This document shows positions 32,601-43,214 of a stretch of DNA of 51,940 nt, one piece after another; the first letter of the stretch is position 1; every line of letters begins with the position of its first letter. Source of the stretch: Gracilariopsis chorda. Taxonomy: Eukaryota > Rhodophyta > Florideophyceae > Gracilariales > Gracilariaceae. The notes below the pieces were generated by a model that saw nothing but the letters and a program-made list of their open reading frames with translations, was not told where the DNA came from and searched no databases. The stretch spans positions 1 through 51,940 of the forward strand of contig NBIV01000380.1 of NCBI GenBank assembly GCA_003194525.1, in the 5' to 3' direction. A program made the position numbers and the translations under genes.

Positions 32601-32895
32601 GGTTACGGTGATGGCTTTACCGTATATGAGTGGGACCCGTACGAGGTGATGCCAATGGGATGGTTTACTGTGTGAAGTTTCATCTAGGAGGGTAGGAATC
32701 TAGAATGGATTGCAAGATGCGTAGACGCGTGTGTGCGTGTGTGACAGCAGCATGCTTTAGTGTTATCTTTTTATTGGATTGACCCCTCAGGGTGCCTGAC
32801 ACTGGCCTGGCCACGTTTGTGGAGCTAAGGAGGTGTGTACTATCTCTTTATTATATAGATTTACAAGCATATGAGGGCGCACATGTTGATTGAAC
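29666..32895. other. Unassigned stretch after the gypsy element
   Basis: The 3' LTR of the gypsy element is expected in the first part, but no paired LTR was found. Reverse-strand ORFs at 30697-30936 and 30882-31166 overlap in two frames and look partly protein-like (YDKSPGRRHPGAGDFIHYD, DEANAVGGADPMAGVN). They might be a decayed gag or unknown gene, but no family was recognised. A reverse-strand ORF at 32016-32492 (158 codons) covers a 38 bp tandem repeat and is probably chance. Nothing else was supported. Confidence 0.35.
32181..32255. repeat. 38 bp tandem duplication
   Basis: Two adjacent copies, 32181-32218 and 32219-32255, share AGGACCCGT, then two changed bases, then GGTGTTGCGGCAATGGAGCC and GAAGGA. 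The 38 bp unit is not a multiple of three, so it shifts the frame of any ORF crossing it. Confidence 0.85.
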
Positions 32896-33217
32896 GGAGG
32901 CGTTGCGCCAATAAACATGCCCGCACGCCCTCTTCAGCGCATGCATAAACCTCTTTTGTCGCAACGCCTCCCTGCCATTCAAAAATTCACCAGCAGCAGC
33001 AGCAAAGCTCCAAGCTTATTGGCTGCTGCTGCATGTTGACTGCCGCTGCTGCTCAGTGGCTGGCACTACATTATCAGTGGCTGGCACTACAGTAAATGAA
33101 TGCAGTGCCAGCCACTCAGCAGTACCTGGCTTGCACGACACGTGGCTGCCTTTTTGCACTGCGCCAGTGCAGCACAGTGCACAGACCATATATACTGCAC
33201 TGGCGCAGTGCAAAAAG
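32896..33217. repeat. Cluster of four adjacent hairpin-forming inverted repeats
   Basis: Four inverted repeats follow one another. (1) 32896-32907 with 32960-32971, 12 bp perfect (GGAGGCGTTGCG). (2) 32993-33003 with 33022-33032, 11 bp perfect, made of GCA/TGC triplets. (3) 33049-33066 with 33105-33122, 18 bp with one mismatch (AGTGGCTGGCAC core), with an extra direct copy of the core inside the loop. (4) 33150-33172 with 33195-33217, 23 bp perfect, starting CTTTTTGCACTGCGCCAGTG, with a 22-base loop. Possible explanations are a foldback transposon end, a small-RNA precursor or regulatory structure. No coding potential was seen. Confidence 0.85.
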
Positions 33218-33873
33218 CATCTCGCTTGCTGACTCTAACCACTATTTTCACCTCCCATTTCAGGCTTGGCCAATAGCGCAGTGTCGTAATCTTTTGCTAC
33301 GTTGGGCACTGTTTGCTGGCCTGGGACCTAGGCAAGGCCGAGCTCGTGTGCAGATCGCCACAAGAGTAACCCACTAAGTACCACGGATCTGGGAAAGGTC
33401 AGGTGCTCCTCTGTGGTATACTGGTCATTTGACGACGATCAGGAAGTCTGAGGGTTTCCCAGACCTAATACCAGCTTGCTCTGCAGGGTCCGGGGCGGCT
33501 GCCGTGTCGTACCTCTTGGGGCCAGAAAGCACACTTCGGTTTGTGAGTAAAAACAGACCAATCCTTACAACCGGACGCGGGTTAAACATCAAACGGCTTG
33601 AAAACAGGCTGGGCACACTCCGCCCGTCATAGTCCAACAGGAGTGTGTCGAGAGTCCCTGTGCTGCGCACGACTGCATCGGGTAAATATAAGCCTTGCGG
33701 CAATTTTTTTTAATTGCTGCATGCGACTAGGCCCGGTGGGGGCAAAGCAACAAACTGCAACCATTTTTTCACACTGAACTTTTTGTTATATTGGAAATTA
33801 TTCTGAAACTCTGTCAAATCTTTTACCGGTTTAAAAATTTAGAATTGTTTTTTTCTTTTCCTGGAAAACTGAA
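33218..33873. other. Spacer before the Helitron gene
   Basis: No gene is recognised. Short ORFs exist on both strands at 33425-33703 but carry no motif. The last 150 bases are AT-rich with T-runs and lead to the ATG at 33874; a Helitron 5' end may lie here but could not be placed. Confidence 0.4.
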
Positions 33874-35419
33874 ATGACGCGAGGAGGTCCACGTCCAAAC
33901 TCTGGTCGGGCCAGACCGAAATCTGGAGGTGCTTGAAGGAATTCTGGAGGAGCCAGAGCCAATTCTGGAGGTGCACGAGCCGATTCTGGAGGTGCTCGAG
34001 CCAATTCTGGAGGGGCACGAGCCAATTCTGGAGTTACACGAGCCAATTCTGGAGGTGCAAGAGTTAATACCGGGGGTGCTCAAGCCAATGCTGGAGGTGC
34101 CAGAGATAATTCTGGAGGTGCCACAGCCAATTCCGGAGGCGCTAGACAGAATGCTGGAGGTGCTCGAGCAAACGCTGGAGGCGCCAGAGCCAATTCAGGA
34201 GGGGCCAGAGCCCATTACGATGGTGCCAGAGCCAATTCGAGAGGGGCCAGAGTGAACTCAGACGGCGCAAGGCCAGGAGCTGGACGACCTCGACGATTAC
34301 CAGTTCCTCCCGCTCCAGATGACATGCCGGTAAATGAGAGCGGAGCGCACGTGCAAGGACCCATTGTTCCAGCCATGGAAGAGGACGAAACTACTCCTTC
34401 ACCTACTTCGGTTGCAGCTGCAGATAGCACAAGCACCGCTGGAGCCAGTGGGTCCGTTGCCATAGGTCTACCAACTTTGTGCCCAATTCCTGGGTTTCTG
34501 GAGTTTGTGAGAGGATTATAAGTCACATTCCACTGCCACCGATGCCTGCAGAACAGATTCCGGTTGCGATGGAAGTGGAAGAGGATGAGATCATCCCTGC
34601 TCCTTCACAGCCACTGCTGTCACCACCGCCGCCACAGCAGCCTGCTCTGCCACAAGCTGAGCAAGAGGAAAAACAGATGCCAGTCCCGATGGAAGTGGAA
34701 GAGGATGAAATCACCCAGTCTCCCTCACACCCGCCGCCGCAGCCTGCGCTGCCACGAGCTGAACAGGAAGAACAACAGATGCCCATTCCGATCGAGGTGG
34801 AAGAGGGTGAGCTCACACCGGCTCCCTCACACCAGCCGCAGCATCAGCCACAGCAACAGCTTGATACGACGATCATGCAGTGTGCTGGGCGTCCGGATCG
34901 AGTACTGTATCGCAGGTACTATGCGTATGATACCGCGGCTGATGGAGCTTGTAATGATCCATCCATCCGGGCAAGCGTTCCAGAGTTTTAGACGCTTTGC
35001 AACACGGGTCAAAGGCGATGCGGAAGATGCGGCGTGCACGAAAATACGCTCTCCTCCTGCCCGTACCCGGATGAGATATTGAGAATTCATAGCTGCAAGT
35101 ACTGCGGATGTGTTTTGCTTGGCAACGAGACCAATAGAGTGTGCTATGGAATGAAAAGAATGTCAGGGTGGGGCGTCACGTTCCACAGAAGGCATAGCAG
35201 CGAGTTGGTTCGCATTTTTTATAGCCTGAGAGCTTTTCAAAGCCATTTCCTCAACTTGAATACGCTCTTTGCGACGACGCAAGCGTTCATGGACATTTCG
35301 TATTTGACGGAAGGCGGTCCTTCCTTTCTCATACTTGAGGCAACGCAGCTCTCGCTCTGCCCACGCAGAACCAGAACAACACGCGCTACAGATTTCTATG
35401 GGGTACCGGTCCGCCTTCC
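33874..35419 (+). pseudogene. Helitron N-terminal part with 7-residue repeats
   Basis: From an ATG at 33874 (MTRGGPRPNSGRARP) the frame runs through a TGA (33934-33936, where the repeat predicts Arg) into about 16 imperfect copies of a 7-residue unit like GGARANS. It then continues through GARPGAGRPRR, an AT-hook-like basic motif, to 34521. The reading then passes to another frame (34479-34991), rich in P, Q and E, with three copies of PVPMEVEEDEI or close variants, and to 35034-35420 with a cysteine pair (CKYCGC) and later Cys, resembling the zinc-binding start of Helitron proteins. Frames change at least twice. Assignment rests on the Rep and helicase parts directly downstream. Confidence 0.6.
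33937..34275 (+). repeat. 21 bp tandem coding repeat, about 16 copies
   Basis: Imperfect 21 bp units of the type GCCAATTCTGGAGGTGCTCGA encode GARANSG-like heptads in frame 1. The same bases are also open in frame 2 (EPILEV units, 33929-34255) and on the reverse strand (ARAPPEL and IGSCTSR units). Frame 1 is preferred because it runs into the GARPGAGRPRR motif. Confidence 0.85.
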
Positions 35420-37440
35420 TTGGATCCATCTCACTACGCGCGTGCCAATATGCTTGCGTTCATTCAGGACATCAACGCAAGAGACATCGGTCCTAAGTTG
35501 TATGATGTGATCCAGCCGACGCCAGACATGGTGCGCGAACGTTACCAATCCTTGCTTAGCACGCAACAACAACAACAACATGCAGAGATTGCCGTGGATA
35601 TCAGCGTGCAAACCGCAGAACAAGTAGTAGTCGTACGTGGATACGAAGGAAGCCGAAGTGATACAGTCAGTACTCCTCATGCAAGTGCTGGCCCTTTCCC
35701 TGAAGATGTTCCAGGTGGGGTTCCAACCATGACGAGAACGCTCGTGGTTGATCCGACTGGCCTGTACCGAGTGGCGTTTCAGGTACCGCGCTTTATAGAA
35801 GGAACCGTAACAAAAGAGCACGCTGCAGTGACGAGTGCTGCTGCTGCTGGAGCAGAGTCGAATGCGAATGCACCAAACAATGCGCAAGTGCGGTACCGAC
35901 TTCTAAAACCGGCATCCAAACTTGCAGAGAAGGGCACATTCCCTCTTCGCTACCCGTACGGTGATCAGCACGAACCGTTTGACATTGGCCTGTTCCTGGA
36001 TGCATGGAACTCCACACAGCAAAGCTCAGGTCTCAGTATCAACGACTGGAAGCTCCGAAAGCTCACCTGGGCTCAGAACGCGAAGCGACGTTTGTACTCA
36101 GACAACATCCTCCTCAACAGTAGACCGTTGATGCAGATGTGGATGCTCTGCACGCACACAAGCATTTAGGATATGCGACTACGTTTCCTGGAGAGAGAAC
36201 AACAGTCACATATTGTACCAGAGCAAGAGATCCAGCAAGCACAACAGCAAACAGCTCATGTGTCACCATCCCAGTTCGCGCACATGGGACCCATATTTCT
36301 GCCCGATGACTCAGTCAACTCAGCATCGTAATGGAAGATTAAGCGCATGGATTTTCAGGCGATTGTAGAGCGGAGAGGACCGCCTTCTCTTTTCATTACA
36401 ATCACCATAAACATCTGGAGAGAGGAAATCAAGCGCCTTTGAATGGATACCAGCAATCTGAGCTTATTAACAGCACAAAGTAACCGCCCTCGACCGTTTG
36501 GCCGACCCGATCTGATTGCAAGGGTGTACAACCAGTATTCAAACGACTTTATGAAGGACGTGGAGAAGAAATCGGAGCACATCTTTGGATTGAAGTGCCT
36601 GGGGCTTGCATCAAAGCTCTAGTTTCAAGAGCGCAATGTGCTTAATCACCAGATGCTCCTATGGCTCGAAGGAGGCGTGATTGAAGACGTTGATGTGATC
36701 GACGATCTGATTCGTGCAGAACTTTTCTTTCCAGGTGAAGACAACGCGTTGCGTGCCCTCATTCGTTCCATGCACAGGCACCGCCACTCCCCGTATTGCC
36801 AGAATCGCGCTGGGCGTCCCAAGTTTGGATACGACCGCAAAATGATTGTGCCAGAGAGGTACATTAAAGAAGGCACGAATCGCGTGGTCTACCGCAGAAG
36901 AGGGCAACATGACCTCAACATAGTGCCGTACAGCCCAACTCTGACCAAGAAGTACCGCTCTCATATCAACGTAGAACGCACGCAAGGAGGGCGCGCAGTG
37001 GCTTATCTGATGAAGTAGGCGTTTAACCAGCCCAAAGCTCAGGAGGTGGTGCTCAATGTGAGTGGTGCTAATGAGACAGGCGCACACAACGACTAGCAAC
37101 AAGAGCCGCAGGCGCAGAACGACATTCGTGCACACATGGGAGCGCGTGTGGTGGGCGCCGTCAACCCAGCTTGGAGAATTTTCGAGTTTCGACATGTTCA
37201 CATCGTACCACAAGTAGAGCGACTGGCCATTCACTTGGAAGGAGAGCGAAAGTTTCTGCTCAGAGGTCCAAATCAAATGCATTCCGCATCGCTGCCGTCT
37301 ACGTTGGAGGGATACTTTGCAAGGCCTGATGCATATGCAAACCTCGACTACCTTTCGTACTTTGAAAAAGTGCGATTTTATCGCACGCTCCAGCCCGCGT
37401 GCTTAACTAATACGGCGGAGACAGCAATCAGGTACCCACA
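35420..37440 (+). pseudogene. Helitron Rep (HUH endonuclease) region, inactivated
   Basis: Rep nicks and joins single strands during rolling-circle transposition. In frame 2 the Helitron landmarks are: RRGPPSLFITITINIW near 36370; FQERNVLNHQMLLWLEGG near 36630; DVDVIDDLIRAEL; YSPTLTKKYRSHINVE near 36940; RAVAYLMK then TAG at 37016-37018; NPAWRIFEFRHVHIVPQVER near 37165; and STLEGYF near 37300. The HUH signature, normally HxH, reads H-Q-M at 36647-36655. The TAG replaces the tyrosine of the conserved YLxKY, so both catalytic features are gone. Further stops lie at 36167, 36329, 36439, 36620 and 37096. The frame is kept across the whole part, ending in a frameshift near 37440. Confidence 0.82.
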
Positions 37441-37458
37441 GACGACTGCGACCCGCCC

Positions 37459-39468
37459 ATGTACGAGGTAGAGCACACGGAAGACGAGCAGTTCGTTGCA
37501 AGGATCAGAGGTGTTTCACCGTCGGACATTGAGCTCTTTGCTCTGCGCTTGCTGCTCATGAATCACGGCTCGAGCTCTTATGAAGAATCAAGGACTTTCA
37601 ACGAAGAGCAGTATGAAACGTATCGTGAAACCGCGATTGCAATTGGACTCCTGGCGGGCGGATCCGAGTTTGATATTGCATTTCAAGAAGCAGTGCAGAT
37701 CTACAGCACGCACTCAGAGCTACGACGTCTGGTTGTCACCCTATACGAACAAGGTGCACACCCAGAGAAAATTACCGTCCAAAACTGGGAGGTGCTATGT
37801 AGCGACATACATACAGGAGATGAGCAGCAAAGAAAGCAAGAAATGTATCGACGTGTGGTGCAGATCTCAGAACAGCACGGTGGACGACTGCTACGCAACC
37901 ACAGCTTCTTCTCACAGCACCTACAGCAGGATGGGGCAGCATTGACTGAGACAAATCGAGCTACAACAACGCGAGACACGCAAGTGGTACGAAATGCGTC
38001 AACGTTGCAGTCAAGGTACGCCACCTTAAAACCTCGTCAAAGACAAGTCATTAACACCTTCATTGCCACATTGCAACAACTGCAGGCGCAGCAGGAGCGA
38101 ACAAGCACTCCTGGAAACGTGTTCTTTGTGCAAGGATTCGCAGGAACCGGAAATACATACGTGCTCAACCTCCTTCGTGATATCACTGAGTCGGAAGGAA
38201 TGCTCGCCGAAAAGACTGCTACGACAGGTATTGCAACATCGTTGTACGAAGGTGGCCGCACTTTAAATAGCCTTCTCGGACTGGGTGTAGCTGACAAGGA
38301 CAGTACAAACAGCACTACAGCCACTCTGTCAAAGTACGGTCGCCGATCTCAACGTGCCGAATTGCTACGCGAAATACAACTGCTCTTCTTGGATGAGGCA
38401 TCCATGCTCTCAAGAAAGCTCTTTGAACTCATGCATACGTTGCTCAAATATCTTCGCTGCAGTGGAATGGAAAACCCACCTCCGTTGGGGGGCTTGACTA
38501 TCGTTCTATCCGGTGACTACTCCCAGCTGCTTCCAGTGGTGCCGTAGGTGTACATGAAGGCCGAGCCAAGTGTAAATGTTAGACAAGTTTACACAAACAT
38601 TCTCAACGAATTGCGGTGGAAGAGTGATCTGTGGACATTGTGCTCGGTTCAAGTGCTGTACCTCACCGAACAAGTACGCCAAGCCGATGATCTGGCATTT
38701 GCGTCACTGTTACGTTCCATTGTACGCAACACAATATCCAACAACGCTCCACTACCACTCAGATCTACCAGTGGCATGCAAACCGCTTACCAATTCCTGT
38801 GGAAGTGGCTCACAACACGACGCAAGGAGGATGTGGATCTCAGCAAAATGCTCATTGCGTCCACAAACCAGTTGGTCGACGAACACAATGCAGCAGCGCT
38901 GGATCTGTTTCCTGGTGAACGCTTCACTCTTCCGTCAGCTACGAAGGTACAGCCTGACGCTGGACAGAACTCAGACCCCGAGGTTACCAATACTTTTGTT
39001 CAAGAGTTTGCATATCAGTATGCGCCTATTGGAGTACCACGTCATAACGTGGACTTGAAGATTGAGGTGCCAGTTATGGTCATTCGGAATGTGCTGCATC
39101 CTGCTATGGTCATCGTAATGCCGTTCGTAGTCGTGCATGTCGATCAGTTTACTATGCAGGTGGCTCGATTCGACGAGAACGGACAGGTGCTAGAACGACA
39201 GCTCCTGCATCGTATCGACTTCGAGTTTTCTTTCGCAGACATTTGCATGATTTGAAGGCAGTTCCCCATTCGTATCGCGTTTGCAGCTATCGTTCACAAA
39301 GGACAGGGAAAGACGTTGGGTGGCTTGGTTGTGGATGTGCGATCCAACTTCTTCTGCGCTGGTCAGTTGTATGTCGCATTTTCACGCGTTCGAAGGAACG
39401 ACCATCGTCGGTGTTCTGGTTATGCTAGTTTGGCATTAAAAAGGCAAAGAATTAAAATGAACGAATAA
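37459..39468 (+). pseudogene. Helitron Pif1-like helicase region, inactivated
   Basis: Superfamily 1 helicase of the Pif1/RecD type that unwinds DNA for Helitron transfer. Frame 1 shows a Helitron linker (GVSPSDIELFALRLLLMNHG), then Walker A GFAGTGNT at 38134-38157 with Asn (AAT, 38152-38154) in place of the essential Lys, and Walker B LLFLDEASML near 38390. Next come LSGDYSQLLPVVP, a TAG at 38545-38547, YLTEQVRQ, a TGA at 39253-39255, and the late motifs VHKGQGKTLGG and LYVAFSRVR near 39290-39395. Reading ends at TAA 39466-39468. It is continuous apart from the two stops. The Walker A change alone should abolish ATP use. Confidence 0.87.
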
Positions 39469-39944
39469 AGACTCTTCAAACCCAATTTTGAATGAATCAA
39501 ATTTCTCAAAATAATTCCATACACGGCACAGAGCTAGTTTGCTTGGGACAAAAGACTAGCAGTATACTAGACATTTCCCAGTTACTTTGGACGTAAAACT
39601 AGCGCAAGACTCCACTAATCCCTACCCTCTCAGCTTCACGTGGAATCCAAATCTTACTGGTGCTGAGCGAGTGCCCCTTCAAATAGCAAAATAGAATAGA
39701 TACAATACATAGAATAGATACATAGCGCTTACATAGCCAAATAGCTTTGGCTTTCTTTCACCTGTTGCCCAACCTGCTCCCTGCATCGCATACTCTACCC
39801 CACCCCCTACGGAAAGACGCTCTGCATCACGTGCAACACCTCGGCTGCATGCGCCATAATATTACGCTCCCCGATATCCCACTCTGCCACCACCCTCCCT
39901 TCTCTGTTTCCAAGCATCCCATTCTCCGTTCTCCTTCCATTGCC
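39469..39944. other. Spacer between Helitron and KDZ-like transposase
   Basis: Contains a short AT-rich near-repeat (ATAGAATAGATA, about 39690-39725) and small CTAGT/ACTAG inverted motifs near 39530-39570, where a Helitron 3' hairpin and CTRR end would be expected. A definite end could not be assigned. An in-frame ATG upstream (39747) would extend the transposase, but the first codons there look non-conserved. Confidence 0.4.
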
Positions 39945-42900
39945 ATGATACCCTGTTTCCATCCCCGTTGCGCCTTCTATGGCCGCACCGCGTTCTCTCT
40001 CCAGAGTCACCAACGCAGGTGCCGTCATCGACTCACCCCCGACAAACGCCCTTCCTCCTCCGCCAAGGCTCCCGTCCACTTCCCTCCAAAGACCAAGCGA
40101 CGAAAATCCGTTCCAAACCCCTCCACCATTCCTCTTCCCAATCCCTCACACCGCCCCTCCGACAACGTCCCTCTCGCCGAAGATGAACCCTATCACATCC
40201 AACAGGCCTCCTTTTCCCTCCAAACACAAGACGCACACCACATGGCAAGTCACGTCCTCTGTTCAGTCTCCTCCTCAAACCCACCTCCCCAGACCTCGTC
40301 CCAATCCCCCTCCCCTCTTCTCAACCACCCCAATCTCGAGCAACTCGTCCTCTGCATCTCCTCCATCGCTTCCTCCTTCAGCACACGCAAAGCCGACGAA
40401 CTCATCCCCCTTCTCAACCACCCAGACTTCTCCAAGTCATCCTTCCAGAAATCCATCTCCTCCGCAAAGCAGTGCCTCGCACTCCAAGAACACCTCCTCA
40501 AGGAATGCATCAGCTTCACCGGCTTCCTCCCTCTCACACTCACCGACGAGCACAACTGCTTCTCCGCAACCCTCTTCCAAAAACGCGCCACAGACCTCCT
40601 GAAGCAACAACTCGCTCTCGCACACTTCAACAACACCTTCTTCCAACCCGTCTCCCAATCTTCCCCTTCCCCCTCTTCCGCCCTCGCCCATCCTATGGCC
40701 GCAGCCTTTGCAAACAAAGTCATTCCTGCCTTCAAACAAGCCATCCTGCAGTGCCACATCAATGACATCGTCTGGCATACCCCCGAAACAACTGGTATGG
40801 AATTTTTCGTCGGTCTCGTCCAGTTATACTCCGATAAGTCCGCCAGCTCACTCAAGAGCTCGTCCATCAACTCATATCCCCTTCACATCACCCTTCTCAA
40901 CTTCTCAGACGCATTCCGCCGAAAGTGTATCTGCGAAAACCTCACCCTCTTTGGATACCTCCCAACCTCCTTCTACCCCTCTTCCTCTCCCGACCACACA
41001 GACTTCATCCCACATTCGTCCTCCAGCATCCCACGCGAAACAAGAATGAACCTCATTTAGCGCGCCATCTCTGCAATCCTCAACCCACTCCGCTCTTCCG
41101 CCCTCCTCGGTTTCTCATTCCGTGACGCCCACGGTGTACTCCGCCACTACCACCCCATCCTTTTCAGCTACTGTGCAGACATCCCAGAGGCAAATGACAT
41201 CCTCCCCATCTCGCACGGAACACGACCACATCACCTCTGCCCCAGATGTACCGTCCCCTGCGAACACCTCTCCCTCAACACAAACTCCATCCACTTCCGC
41301 ACACAATGCAAGACTCGAAACAAACGCGGAGAACACGCCGCTCTCCTTCGCCAGTGCGACGAACCCCAGCTCGGCCGCAATCCAAAAGTCGCTCGCAACA
41401 AAACGGTACAAGCAACCAGAGTCCTCCAGTCCCTCTCCCTCGCAAAGTATCCCTGTCTCTTCGAATCTTACGCCATTTTCAACATCACTCTCCTTCTCTC
41501 CTCTTACAACATTTTCGCCTTCGAACCCCTTCACAACTTCCACCTCGGCGTCTCAAAGCTCATCAAAGCCACTGCCATCGAACGACTCCGCTCCGAATCA
41601 CTCTTCACCACAGTCGGCCCCAACAACACCAAACGTTTCTTCTATTCCATCCGCACCTCAATCCTCAAACACTCCAACTCCATCCTCGCCGCCATTGAAA
41701 AGAACTCCCCCGCACCCGGCCTCCGCATCGACTTCTCCACAACCGACATATGCCAAGCCCTCAACGGCTTCTTCACCACAGAAGGCTTACGAGGAATGCT
41801 GGAAGCAAAGGATTACCGCACCATCGACGTGGTCTTCCCATTCATCGGCGCCTTCTTCGACAGATGCTGCAAATAAACCGACTCCTCCCCCATCACTTCT
41901 GTCTTCACCAAGTACATAGACCTCCTTCTCTTCTCTATGCGATACAACTCCTCCCCCGAATGGACAGACACCTCCCTCCTCTCTCTCGAAAAACACATCA
42001 GATCCTTCAAAGTCATAGCCGCATCCATTCTCGGACCCTACCACTCCTCCCACCTCGGCACCCTCAATTTACATCTCCTCGACCACATCGTTGAAGACAT
42101 ACGCCGATACGAGGGTCTCCACTTCAACGAAGCAGGCATCTTCGAGCACGCCCACGTCCTCTTCAAATCACATTACTCCAAAACTTCCAAACGAAGAGCC
42201 ACCGCCCATACAGAAACCATCCGTGCTATAGACCGCTCCAATCTCTTCAAAGACTGGAATCTACTTTCCGCAGACCCTTCCCTGTCCTCCCATGCTCGAC
42301 CTCAAACTCAACCGCAACCACGCAAACCCTCCTTCGTACGTGACGGAAAACATCTTTCCTTCTACGACATCTTCACAGCCTCAAAGTACCTTGCATCCAC
42401 CCCCAACGCAAGTCAAAAACTTCTTCAAGAACTCTTCTCCTCAGACACGCTCTCCATCATCTCACAACTAGGTCCCACCACACTTCATTCCTTCGTCTCC
42501 CTTTCCATCGAATATCTCAAGATAATCCTTAACCCAACAACCTCCTTCAAACTCGTCTCACCTTCGTCAACTCCGCATACGTCGTCGGCGGTTACATCCC
42601 AACACTACACAATTACAACCAAGAACGAAACGAACTCGTCCTCCAAAAACCCTCCGTCCCTCTCCTCCAGCGCATCTTCGCCGTTCCATCATTCGAACTT
42701 TCCAGATCACCAAAGTTCTCCCATATCCTTATCGCAGGAACCAACTCCTCCTCTCCATCCACACCCACTGTATGGGTCTCCAAGCTCACTGACCTAGTTC
42801 GCTTCAAACTAGGTACCCCTTCTTCAAGCTCTTCGACCCCCATTACAAAGGAATTCGCTTTCATACAATTCCTTGAACTCGTACCACCCCGCGACAATGT

Positions 42901-43165
42901 CGATATCACCCTCAACTGCGTCTGCCTTCGGTGGTCAACCGATGACGAGCGGGACCACACCACCGATCCAGTTCCCATCTCCAAATCTTCCACCGACGAC
43001 AACGTATATCCTTGGTTTGGCATCATTCCTTCCACCTCCATTCTAGGTGTAGTCCGCCTAATTCGAGAAAACTACCCCGCCCCGCCATTCACGCCTCGTC
43101 TTCACTGGCGCTTCCATGTTTTCTACATTAACCGATTCTATCGTGACACCTCTTCAAAGTCTTAG
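39945..43165 (+). pseudogene. KDZ/Plavaka-like transposase, two in-frame stops and one frameshift
   Basis: Large transposase of about 1070 codons. Start chosen at MIPCFHPRC because it opens a C-x4-C ... H-x3-C finger (CFHPRC, then SHQRRC). The middle resembles KDZ/Plavaka proteins: GVLRHYHPILFSYCADIPEA followed by HHLCPRC near 41135-41255, where the family has a PxxxxYxADxPE block then CPRC, and FAFEPLHNFHLGVSKL near 41515. Then NLHLLDHIVEDIRRYEGLHF near 42065 with HVLFKSHYSKTSKRRA matches the late conserved helix block. The frame is kept to about 42545 despite TAG (41058-41060) and TAA (41874-41876). A one-base shift then leads to an end with VGGYIPTL and DNVDITLNCVCLRW, stopping at 43163-43165. 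It ends 50 bp from the end of the opposite-strand gene. Family call is by motif memory, not a search. Confidence 0.65.
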
Positions 43166-43214
43166 GCCCCACAATCTACAACACATCAGTAAACCACCCG
43201 TTCCACCAGTAACA

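Noticed and set aside
34523..34816. Minus-strand repeat ORF (SSSSTSIGTGIC units)
   Set aside because: Antisense of the PVPMEVEEDEI repeat in the Helitron N-terminal part.
40250..40870. 206-codon minus-strand ORF
   Set aside because: Antisense of the transposase, open because of the strong C-rich strand composition; no motif.
41122..41919. 265-codon Ser/Thr/Pro-rich plus-strand ORF
   Set aside because: Although it is the longest open frame locally, frame 3 over the same bases encodes the conserved transposase block (HPILFSYCADIPEA, CPRC) and joins the frames on both sides.
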